From Bacteroidota bacterium (GTDB lineage: Bacteria > Bacteroidota > Ignavibacteria > Ignavibacteriales > Ignavibacteriaceae): a stretch of 40,651 nucleotides of DNA. The notes under the pieces are model-generated. The model saw only the letters and a list, made by a program, of their open reading frames with translations, was not told the DNA's origin and did not search any database. A program made the position numbers and the translations under genes. Of the stretch, positions 1 through 7,420 are shown piece after piece (position 1 is the first letter of the stretch; every line of letters starts with the position of its first letter). Location of the stretch: assembly GCA_023475265.1 (NCBI GenBank), contig JAMCWE010000009.1:1-40651 (forward strand), written 5' to 3'.

Positions 1-11
1 CATAACTCCTC

Positions 12-2039
12 CTATTTTTTATGTTTCTCATACCAATCAAAAACTGAATTCCACCAGAAGCGTGCATCTTGAGGTTTAATTACAAAATGAAATTCTTCCG
101 GGAAATACAAAAATTTACTTTCGACGCCTAATCTTTGCAATGAAGAAAATAATTGAAAAGCTTGTTCTTCCGGAACACGATAATCATGCGCGCCTTCAAC
201 AATCAATAATGGAGTTTTGGCGTTCTTTATAAAGTTTGCCGGATTCCATTTTTCATAAAGACTTTTATTCTGCCATGGCGTTCCTCCAAATTCCCATTCG
301 GGAAACCAGAGTTCTTCGGTTGTTCCCCACTCACTGATAGTATTGAAAACACCGTCATGAGAAACCATGGCATTGAAGCGGCTAGTGTGTCCTTCAATCC
401 AGTTGATCATGTAACCGCCATAAGAAGCGCCTGCCGCAAATGTGTTTTTGGAATCTATATATTTAAAATTCTTCACTGCATAATCATAAACATCCATTAA
501 ATCTTGATAAGGTCTTCCGCCCCAGTTTTTTGAAACATCATTTGTAAATTGTTGACCGTAACCTGTACTGCCGGTTGGATTCGGAGCGACAACAACATAT
601 CCTTTTGATGCAAACAATTCTGTGTTCCATCGATAATGAAAATCATCTTCCCAATGTCCTTGCGGCCCACCGTGAATAAGAAATATCATTGGATATTTTT
701 TTGCAGGATCGAAAAACGGCGGCTTAACCAAAATAGATTGAACCTTCTTTCCGTCAGCGCCGTTGCACCAAAAAGTTTCAAGCGGAGTCATTTCAATGTT
801 AGCTAAAAGATCTTTATTCATATACGTAATTTGTTTTATATCTCCTCCGTCATTGTTCATTGAAAAAATTTCGTATGGAAGAGTTGATTTTTGCTGTTTG
901 AAGTAAATTGTCTTTCCATCAGATGACAAAACTAATCCGGTGTTGCTGTGATCTTTCAGAATCAGTTTTATCTTACCGGTGTTGATAGCAATTTTATAAA
1001 CCGAATTGAAGATTTCATTATTCGCCGTGAAATAAATTTCTTTGGAATCCGGCGACCAAACAATTTCACTTATCGATCTATCAAAACCTTTGGTGATATT
1101 TTTTAATTTACCAGATTGTCTATCGTACAAAATTAAAAACTGTTGATCGGATTCGTGTCCCGGTACAATCATCGAAGTGAATGCAATATATTTCCCATCA
1201 GGCGAAAAAATAGGCTGATTATCATTTCCCTTGCTTTCTGAAATTTTCTTTTCCGGAGCTTTTGCATCTTTTTTTACATCGTTAATATTTACAACGTAAA
1301 CTTCATTATTCGTGCTTGTAGCAACCACTGAATTCGGATTCATTGTAAAAGAAATTTCTTTATCGTCCGGTGAAAAGTTAAAATCATTTTCGCTTCCCAA
1401 ATCCAGTGGTGGAACATCATTGTGCATTAAGTAATTTAAATCATAATATTCTTTCGACCCCGTATCTAATAAAAACAAATGACTTCTTTTATCATTCAGC
1501 CACCGGTTCCATTGACGATACATTAAATGCGTAATAACTCTGACATTTGCTTTAGTTTCTTTTTTCATTTCATCTTTCTTTTTATCACAGTCTTGCGATC
1601 CGCAATCAGGATAAACAGAAGAAATAATTAGAAATTTTTTGCCGTCATGTGACCAGCGAAAATCATCCACTCCGGTATATAAATCAGTTACTTGTTGATC
1701 GTCAGAGCCATCAATATTACAAGTATGAATTTGATCATCAACAAGAAATGCAATCCTTTTTCCATCAGCAGAGAATTTTGGAGACGATTCATTCTTTGAC
1801 GAGTTTTTCAGCGGGCGCAGATTTGTGCCGTCAGCTTCAATCAAATAAATATCACTGTTGCCCTTGTTCTCTTCCATGCTGTATGTAGTAACAGAAAAAG
1901 CAATTGTTTTATTATCAGGCGATAGATCGAATGTGCCAATTCTTTTCATTGACCATAAGTCATCTACTGTCAACGGATGTTTGGTTTGAGCAAAAAGTAT
2001 AAAAGGAATAAATAGAATAAGAGTTAGAAAAGTTTTCAT
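12..2039 (-). CDS. Secreted S9-family serine peptidase (prolyl oligopeptidase / acylaminoacyl-peptidase type)
   Basis: This 675-residue protein has an N-terminal signal peptide (hydrophobic residues 4-17, ending near FAQ), so it is probably periplasmic. Residues about 25-400 are a beta-propeller of PD40/WD40-like blades; the motif SPDxKxIxF recurs (LSPDNKTIAF, FSPDGKYIAF, WSPDSKEIYF). The C-terminal 250 residues are an alpha/beta-hydrolase fold with the oxyanion region HGGPQGHW, the nucleophile Ser about 539 in GASYGGY, Asp about 619 in GAHDYRVP and His about 651 in EEFHF. That is a complete catalytic triad. The family cleaves short peptides, often after proline or from acylated N-termini; the exact specificity cannot be read from sequence. 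It is transcribed away from its neighbour at 2169-2789, in the same direction, with a 129-bp gap, so it may have its own promoter. Confidence 0.93.
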   Translation of the reverse strand: MKTFLTLILFIPFILFAQTKHPLTVDDLWSMKRIGTFDLSPDNKTIAFSVTTYSMEENKGNSDIYLIEADGTNLRPLKNSSKNESSPKFSADGKRIAFLVDDQIHTCNIDGSDDQQVTDLYTGVDDFRWSHDGKKFLIISSVYPDCGSQDCDKKKDEMKKETKANVRVITHLMYRQWNRWLNDKRSHLFLLDTGSKEYYDLNYLMHNDVPPLDLGSENDFNFSPDDKEISFTMNPNSVVATSTNNEVYVVNINDVKKDAKAPEKKISESKGNDNQPIFSPDGKYIAFTSMIVPGHESDQQFLILYDRQSGKLKNITKGFDRSISEIVWSPDSKEIYFTANNEIFNSVYKIAINTGKIKLILKDHSNTGLVLSSDGKTIYFKQQKSTLPYEIFSMNNDGGDIKQITYMNKDLLANIEMTPLETFWCNGADGKKVQSILVKPPFFDPAKKYPMIFLIHGGPQGHWEDDFHYRWNTELFASKGYVVVAPNPTGSTGYGQQFTNDVSKNWGGRPYQDLMDVYDYAVKNFKYIDSKNTFAAGASYGGYMINWIEGHTSRFNAMVSHDGVFNTISEWGTTEELWFPEWEFGGTPWQNKSLYEKWNPANFIKNAKTPLLIVEGAHDYRVPEEQAFQLFSSLQRLGVESKFLYFPEEFHFVIKPQDARFWWNSVFDWYEKHKK

Positions 2040-2168
2040 CTGATCCTCAAATTGATTACCGATTTTTGTTTCTAAAAATAGTTCAACTTGATTTGAAAGG
2101 CAATGACAGTATAAAATCGACTAAATCAAAAGTGGTCTAATTTAATTGAATGTTGATTACATTATAAA

Positions 2169-2789
2169 TTAAAAATTAAAATGAATAAGAGAAATAGAAA
2201 ATCCAAATTCCTCTTTATATTCCCGTGATATTTTATAAGTTAATCGAATTTTATTTGATTCGTTAATAGGAAGAATCCCGCTGAAATAATACCCTTGAGG
2301 AATTCCAAAACTTAAACCTGCTTCAAAATATTGAGTAATTGAAACTCCTGCGCTGCCAAATCCTTCACCTGATATTAAAGGAACACTGGAAAACGCTTGG
2401 GCATTTAAATTGCAATTTTCCGGTCCAAGCCTGATTGAAGCATTTAAAAGATTTGGGAAACCAACGCCGCCGCTTACTTCAAAATATTCATGGTTGTAAC
2501 CAACATTTCCATTAACTGCAGGCATGAAATCATTTTCACTAAGTCCGCGAATGATATTGAAACTTCCTCCATAAGTAAATCCATTTTGCTTATATCTTTT
2601 AAATAATACACCTGCGTTCTGATAGTCATGATTACCTTTGCAATCAACATATTTGCCAATTCCTAATCCAAAAATCCATTTTGTATAATCGCTTCCAGTC
2701 TGATTAGTAAACGAATTATTTACCGAATCTTTATCCGTAAAACTAAATGAAAGCGGAAAGAGAAGTAATAAAATAAAGAACTGTTTCAT
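2169..2789 (-). CDS. Exported hypothetical protein, possible small outer-membrane beta-barrel
   Basis: I do not recognise this 206-residue protein. It starts with a lysine and a hydrophobic stretch (FFILLLLFPLSFSF) typical of a signal peptide. The mature part is rich in glycine and aromatic residues in short alternating strands (for example YNHEYFEVSGGVGFPN and SITQYFEAGLSFGIPQGYYF) and ends in an alternating hydrophobic strand finishing with Phe (EFGFSISLIHFNF). A C-terminal aromatic residue is typical of outer-membrane beta-barrels. A barrel or surface role is therefore inferred; no enzymatic motif is visible. It is divergent from the methyltransferase at 2875, with 85 bp between the two starts for both promoters. 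Confidence 0.6.
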   Translation of the reverse strand: MKQFFILLLLFPLSFSFTDKDSVNNSFTNQTGSDYTKWIFGLGIGKYVDCKGNHDYQNAGVLFKRYKQNGFTYGGSFNIIRGLSENDFMPAVNGNVGYNHEYFEVSGGVGFPNLLNASIRLGPENCNLNAQAFSSVPLISGEGFGSAGVSITQYFEAGLSFGIPQGYYFSGILPINESNKIRLTYKISREYKEEFGFSISLIHFNF

Positions 2790-2874
2790 AGGAGAACCCC
2801 ATTTATCAACAGAAAAATAAAAAAATATTCTTTATGTTTGCTTCGCAAAGATAACAAATCAATTTTAATTTATC

Positions 2875-3585
2875 ATGAATGCGAAATTTTTTCTACCGGG
2901 CACAGATCAGCAGCAAAAGATATTTCTAACTAAAGTAAATGTTAAGAACTTTACAGTATTAGTTATCGGTTCAGGCGCTGAAGAAATTTCTTTAAATTTT
3001 TTCAACGAAGGCGCCTCTAAAGTTATTATGATTGTTGAGGATGATGATTCACTTTTAAAATCGAGATTGCTGCTTGCAGATGAAAAAGAAATAAATGTCA
3101 GGATGATGGATTTTGATAACACAGACTTCGCAGATTCGAACTTTGATCTGGTTTTTGCACAAGCTTCTGTTTCAAATAAAAAGAGGAACAAAATTGTTAA
3201 GGAAGTAAAAAGAATATTAAAGCCGGAAGGTTATTTTTGCGTCGGAGAAAACATAAGTTTTTCAAAACCCTCTCCCGCATTTGTAGAAGATATTTGGAAA
3301 ACTTCTGAAATTTCACCGTTATTTTCAGAAGAACTAAGGAAATATTATGAAGATAGAAATTTCCAAATTATTCACGAACACGACCTTTCACATACATTAA
3401 AAGATTTTTACTTACAAAGCAGCAGTTTGCTGAAAGAAAAATCAAACAGCCTTTCTGATCAAGAAAAAAGCTATTATAAAAAGTTATTAAAAAGAATCAG
3501 TCACGAATCGAATGTTTATTTAAATCTTGGCGGTGATCTTCATATTGGATTTAGAATGTTTATACTAAAGAAAGGATTATCTTGA
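2875..3585 (+). CDS. Class I SAM-dependent methyltransferase
   Basis: This 236-residue protein has a Rossmann methyltransferase core. The SAM-binding strand and loop are VLVIGSGAEEIS (near residue 30), followed by an acidic strand end IVEDDD and a motif-IV-like segment FDLVFAQAS. The phrase VKRILKPEGYFCVGE is the typical motif-V strand of the Methyltransf_11 group. The substrate cannot be told from sequence. Its last four bases overlap the start of the rlmD-like gene, so the two are translationally coupled and may act in the same RNA-modification context. That link is inference from position only. Confidence 0.75.
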   Translation: MNAKFFLPGTDQQQKIFLTKVNVKNFTVLVIGSGAEEISLNFFNEGASKVIMIVEDDDSLLKSRLLLADEKEINVRMMDFDNTDFADSNFDLVFAQASVSNKKRNKIVKEVKRILKPEGYFCVGENISFSKPSPAFVEDIWKTSEISPLFSEELRKYYEDRNFQIIHEHDLSHTLKDFYLQSSSLLKEKSNSLSDQEKSYYKKLLKRISHESNVYLNLGGDLHIGFRMFILKKGLS

Positions 3586-5033
3586 AAAAAGGCGACATCG
3601 TTGAACTGCAAATAGAAAAGTATGCTTTTGAAGGAAGGGGCATTGCCAAGGTAAATGCAGAGATGATCCGTTCCGATATTGGGAAGAATGAAATTCCTAA
3701 AACTAATTATGTTGTCTTCGTTGATGGTGCATATCCGGGCGATAAAGTAAAAGTTGAATTAAAAAAAATTAAAAAAACTTATGCTGAAGCTAAAGCGGTT
3801 GAAATTATTTCTCTTTCATCTTTTAGGACAAAAGCAAAGTGCAAATACTTTGGAGAATGCGGCGGATGTAAGCAGCAGGATCTTGATTATCCTCAACAAG
3901 TTAAATTCAAAAAGCAGCAGGTAGAAGAAATTTTTAATAAGATGGGTGGTTTCAACGATTTTATTATCGAAGAAATAATTCCATCTGAAAGAATTTTCTT
4001 TTACAGAAATAAAATGGAATTTTCATTTTCAGATAAGCGCTGGCTTATACAAGCAGAGATTGATTCACATGTAAATGTAGAAAAGAATTTTGCACTCGGT
4101 CTTCACGTTCCACAAGTTTATGACAAAGTTTTGGATATTGATGAATGCTTCCTCCAATCGGATTTAAGCAATAAAATTTTGAACCTGACAAAACAATTTT
4201 TCAAAGAGAAAAATATTCTTCCTTATTCAACGAAAACTCATTCCGGTTATCTGCGCAATTTAGTTATAAAATCATCTCATCACAGCGATGATCTTATGGT
4301 AAATATTGTAACCTCATCCGAAGATTTTGAATTGATGAAAAGTTATTCTGGGGAATTGTTAAAACACATTCCTCAAATAACTACAATTGTAAATAACATC
4401 AATCAAAAGAAATCTTCCGTTGCAACCGGCGATTATGAAAATGTAATTTATGGAAGCGGATTTATTTATGATTCAATCGGGAATTACCAATTCAGAATTA
4501 GCGCAAATTCATTTTTCCAAACAAATACACTTCAAGCAGAAAAGTTATATCAAACTGCATTAGATTTTGCCGAACTTAATGGTAATGAAATTGTTTACGA
4601 CCTTTACTCCGGTGCCGGGACGATTTCAATTTTCATTTCTAAGAAATCAAAAGAGGTCTATGCATTTGAATCAGTAGAGTCGGCAGTAAAAGATGCTGAA
4701 GAAAATAAACAAATTAATAATGCTTCAAACGTTCATTTTTTTACAGCTGATTTATATAAATCTTTTTTACCCTTAGTTGAAGAGAAGAAATTACCATCGC
4801 CTGATGTTGTAATACTTGATCCGCCGAGAAGTGGTATGCACACAAACACGGTTGAAGATATTATAAAATTAAATCCTAAAAAAATTATTTACGTTAGCTG
4901 CAACCCGGCAACTCAAGTTAGGGACATTAAGCTTTTTGTAAATTCCGGGTATAAACTGATAAAGATTAGAACAGTTGATATGTTTCCCCACACTTACCAC
5001 ATTGAGAATGTTGCACTGATGGCTAAAATATAA
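3582..5033 (+). CDS. rlmD: 23S rRNA (uracil-5-)-methyltransferase, RlmD/RumA family
   Basis: This 483-residue protein begins with a TRAM RNA-binding domain (about residues 1-65). A cysteine group CKYFGECGGC (about residues 82-91), with a later Cys in DECFLQS, would hold a [4Fe-4S] cluster. The C-terminal half is the methyltransferase: SAM motif YDLYSGAGTISIF, the catalytic loop LDPPRSGMH, and the nucleophile Cys in VSCNPATQ. These define the m5U methyltransferase family that modifies 23S rRNA (U1939 in E. coli); the exact target could differ. The start is TTG at 3582, with AAAGGA about 6 nt upstream and a 4-nt overlap (TTGA) with the previous gene. The stop codon at 5031-5033 directly abuts the restored stop of the convergent HEPN gene. 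Confidence 0.9.
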   Translation: MKKGDIVELQIEKYAFEGRGIAKVNAEMIRSDIGKNEIPKTNYVVFVDGAYPGDKVKVELKKIKKTYAEAKAVEIISLSSFRTKAKCKYFGECGGCKQQDLDYPQQVKFKKQQVEEIFNKMGGFNDFIIEEIIPSERIFFYRNKMEFSFSDKRWLIQAEIDSHVNVEKNFALGLHVPQVYDKVLDIDECFLQSDLSNKILNLTKQFFKEKNILPYSTKTHSGYLRNLVIKSSHHSDDLMVNIVTSSEDFELMKSYSGELLKHIPQITTIVNNINQKKSSVATGDYENVIYGSGFIYDSIGNYQFRISANSFFQTNTLQAEKLYQTALDFAELNGNEIVYDLYSGAGTISIFISKKSKEVYAFESVESAVKDAEENKQINNASNVHFFTADLYKSFLPLVEEKKLPSPDVVILDPPRSGMHTNTVEDIIKLNPKKIIYVSCNPATQVRDIKLFVNSGYKLIKIRTVDMFPHTYHIENVALMAKI

Positions 5034-5116
5034 TTAAGTAATATTTAAAAACGATTTAATATTTGAGATAAATTCTTCACCCTCTTTTAATAATTGTTCA
5101 GCTTCTGATTTATCAA

Positions 5117-5410
5117 TTATAAAAGTAAAATTATAATCACTGATCTGTCTTTTATCGAATGCTCTATTAAATTCTCTTCCCTTTTTTTAGGAAGAATATT
5201 AGTCTTTATAAAATTTTCACCAAATGCGGAAATAACCATCTTATGTGATGAGTATGTTAATCCTTTTGATAAAAGTGCAGCTTGTGAAGAAAAGAACATC
5301 GCATAATAAATTCTTGAGGCGGTTGATTCATAGTCACCTTCTCTAAGCAGCAACTTAGCAGATAGTAAGTATTTTTCTGCCCTTTTTATTAAAGACTCAA
5401 ACTCACTCAT
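5117..5410 (-). CDS. HEPN-domain protein, C-terminus lost by a frameshift
   Basis: The uninterrupted frame gives 97 residues. Residues 1-70 match the HEPN helical domain (AEKYLLSAKLLL, then SRIYYAMFFSSQAALL). After about residue 75 the sequence stops looking like the family. A seven-A run (positions 5182-5188, minus strand) lies exactly there. Shifting by -1 at this run restores a typical HEPN ending (FNRAFDKRQISDYNF, then EAEQLLKEGEEFI) that runs to a stop at 5034, giving about 125 residues, the usual family length. HEPN proteins of this kind pair with MNT nucleotidyltransferases as toxin-antitoxin modules. I see no clear RX4-6H RNase motif: the equivalent region reads RQISDY. The shift could be a real mutation, a sequencing error, or slippage. 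Confidence 0.72.
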   Translation of the reverse strand: MSEFESLIKRAEKYLLSAKLLLREGDYESTASRIYYAMFFSSQAALLSKGLTYSSHKMVISAFGENFIKTNILPKKREENLIEHSIKDRSVIIILLL

Positions 5411-5721
5411 GCTTCTATTCCTTCACGGCGTACATTTAAGAGTAATGGACTTTTTAAAGAATTGTATTCAAAGATTGACACCGGGAATACTGAAATTAAA
5501 ACATTATACTTCAAATTAATTTCACTGATAACTTCTATCATTCTATCAATTTCTTTCCCTGGAGATTCCAACTTTTCAAGTACTATCAATAAATCAATAT
5601 CAGAATCAGAATTAAAATCACCGCGAGCATAAGAACCATAGAGAATTATTTTTACAAGGTTTTCCTTATAAATATTTTTTAGCGCTTCGCGAAATTCTTT
5701 TATGATTTGTTTTACTTCCAT
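5407..5721 (-). CDS. MNT-type nucleotidyltransferase, partner of the HEPN protein
   Basis: This 104-residue protein has the minimal nucleotidyltransferase signature GSYARGDFNSDSDIDLLIVL (about residues 29-48), with the GS turn and the two metal-binding aspartates of the SDxDL motif. Members of this family (MntA-like) act as antitoxins, some by AMPylating the HEPN partner. The gene overlaps the HEPN start by 4 nt, the standard arrangement of MNT/HEPN modules. It lies 27 bp downstream of rsmI on the same strand, so it may be co-transcribed with rsmI. The antitoxin role is inferred from family and pairing. Confidence 0.85.
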   Translation of the reverse strand: MEVKQIIKEFREALKNIYKENLVKIILYGSYARGDFNSDSDIDLLIVLEKLESPGKEIDRMIEVISEINLKYNVLISVFPVSIFEYNSLKSPLLLNVRREGIEA

Positions 5722-5748
5722 ATAATGCCCAAAAGCTTTTAATATAAT

Positions 5749-6432
5749 CTAATGATTTTTCTTATTATTTAAAATCAACACGAATTCTCCCTTAAGATTT
5801 TTTTCTTCAACTATCCTCAAAATCTCTTCTGCTGTTCCGCGGTAAAATTTTTCATCCTTCATTGTAAGCTGAAATGCAAGTACTGTTCTTATATTCCTTC
5901 CCAATATTTTTACGATATCTTCAAGCAGACTTTTTATTCGGTACGGTGTATCCATTAAAACAACAACTTCATTTACATTTTTTAATTTATAAAGCTGCTG
6001 CTTCCGAATATCTTTCTTCGGAGAAAGCCAGCCGTAATAATAAAATTTTTCGAAATCTAATCCGGAGCCGGTTAATGCAGGCAGAATAGAATTAGCTCCA
6101 GGAATGGGAACGATATCAATATTTTGTGAAATGCAAAGTTCTACTAATAGGTGTCCGGGATCTGAAAACAAAGGTGTTCCGCAATCTGAAATTAAAGCTG
6201 CTGAATTTCCTTCAACTATCTTAAACAGAATCTCATCAGCCACTTCTTTTTCGTTATGTTCATTTAAAGAAAATAATTCTTTTGTAATTTGGTATTGAGA
6301 AAGAAGACGTCGAGCATCTTTGAATTCTTCACAGATAATAAAATCTACCGACTTAAGAACATTCAACGCACGCAGAGTTATGTCTTCGTAATTGCCAATC
6401 GGTGTAGCGACAAGATAAAGTTTTCCTTTCAT
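5749..6432 (-). CDS. rsmI: 16S rRNA (cytidine-2'-O)-methyltransferase RsmI
   Basis: From the ATG at 6430-6432 the protein starts MKGKLYLVATPIGN, the conserved RsmI N-terminus (an upstream in-frame start at 6471 would add 13 non-conserved residues). It is about 227 residues and of the tetrapyrrole-methylase fold. Family landmarks are present: LVATPIGNYEDITLRAL, CEEFKDARRLL, LISDCGTPLFSDPG, VVPIPGANS-like (VPIPGANSILPAL) and FYYYGWLS. RsmI methylates the ribose of C1402 in 16S rRNA. It is the first gene of a short minus-strand group with the MNT/HEPN pair, and diverges from the gene at 6548. Confidence 0.93.
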   Translation of the reverse strand: MKGKLYLVATPIGNYEDITLRALNVLKSVDFIICEEFKDARRLLSQYQITKELFSLNEHNEKEVADEILFKIVEGNSAALISDCGTPLFSDPGHLLVELCISQNIDIVPIPGANSILPALTGSGLDFEKFYYYGWLSPKKDIRKQQLYKLKNVNEVVVLMDTPYRIKSLLEDIVKILGRNIRTVLAFQLTMKDEKFYRGTAEEILRIVEEKNLKGEFVLILNNKKNH

Positions 6433-6547
6433 ATAATTAAAGATAACAAATGGTTGAAAAATAACCTTCAATAAAAATAAATTTTAATTGCTTTAAGAGA
6501 GAAAATCTTCTTAATTTTGAACCATATTAAATTGACAACGGGGACTA

Positions 6548-7420
6548 ATGAAAAAAACTTACTTATTCTGGGCGCTTGCAGTTATTATAACTGTGGGTGG
6601 TGCATATTATCAAAGGGTAACCGGTCCAACATATCCTTTTTCCGGCAATGTCTTAATCAACAATAAAAATATTTTTTATAAACTTGAAAGAAGTCATAGC
6701 AGTTCCGATGATTATCTGATAAAGTTAAAAACAAATCACACCGACTTAAAAGGATTTCTCATGTGGAGACGATTTAAAAGTAATGATGATTGGTCAATAA
6801 TACCTATGGCGTATTTTGCCGATACTTTATTCGCCGAATTACCAAAGCAGCCGCCTGCCGGCAAACTTCAATATCAAATTATTTTGAAAAATCAGAATCA
6901 AGTAATTTCTATTCCAGCAAAGCAGCCGCTAGTAATCAGATTTAAAGGTGATGTCCCTCTTTACATCCTTATTCCACATGTGTTTGCAATGTTTTTTGCA
7001 ATGCTTCTTTCAACACGCACCGGCCTAGAATTTTTTAATAAAGAACCAAATCTAAAAAAGTATGCATTCTGGACATTAGGAATTTTATTTATCGGCGGGA
7101 TGATTCTGGGTCCTCTCGTTCAACTTTATGCTTTCGGTGCTTTATGGACTGGTGTTCCATTTGGGTTTGATCTAACCGATAACAAAACTCTTATCGCCTT
7201 TATCGGTTGGATAGCAGCAGCTGCTGCAATTTATAAATCAAAGAAACCTAAAATATGGGTGTTGGGCGCAGCAATTCTGCTTCTTGTTGTATACCTAATT
7301 CCGCACAGTGTTCTTGGTTCGGAATTGGATTATAACAAGATGGATAAACAAAAAAATAAAATTGAAAATGTAACTACATTCAACTCTCAAAATAAAATAT
7401 CGGGAAAAAGATATGAGTGA
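6548..7420 (+). CDS. Unrecognised membrane protein coupled to the OPT transporter
   Basis: This 290-residue protein is not one I can name. It has an N-terminal transmembrane segment (LFWALAVIITVGGAYY), a soluble region of about 110 residues, probably outside the membrane, and then about four transmembrane segments (from about residue 135 to 255: LYILIPHVFAMFFAMLL, FWTLGILFIGGMILG, a third near LIAFIGWIAAAAAIY, a fourth near VLGAAILLLVVYLI). The last 30 residues are polar. It overlaps the next gene by 8 nt, so the two are almost certainly translated together. It may be an accessory subunit of the transporter; that is inference. Confidence 0.7.
   Translation: MKKTYLFWALAVIITVGGAYYQRVTGPTYPFSGNVLINNKNIFYKLERSHSSSDDYLIKLKTNHTDLKGFLMWRRFKSNDDWSIIPMAYFADTLFAELPKQPPAGKLQYQIILKNQNQVISIPAKQPLVIRFKGDVPLYILIPHVFAMFFAMLLSTRTGLEFFNKEPNLKKYAFWTLGILFIGGMILGPLVQLYAFGALWTGVPFGFDLTDNKTLIAFIGWIAAAAAIYKSKKPKIWVLGAAILLLVVYLIPHSVLGSELDYNKMDKQKNKIENVTTFNSQNKISGKRYE

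Noticed and set aside
1649-1888. Plus-strand ORF inside the S9 peptidase gene
   Set aside because: It overlaps a well-supported gene on the other strand and shows no recognisable domain; it is a shadow frame.
5117-5410. Programmed -1 frameshift as the firm explanation of the HEPN gene
   Set aside because: The A7 run allows slippage, but I see no stem-loop stimulator and cannot exclude a sequencing error, so it is kept only as a possibility.
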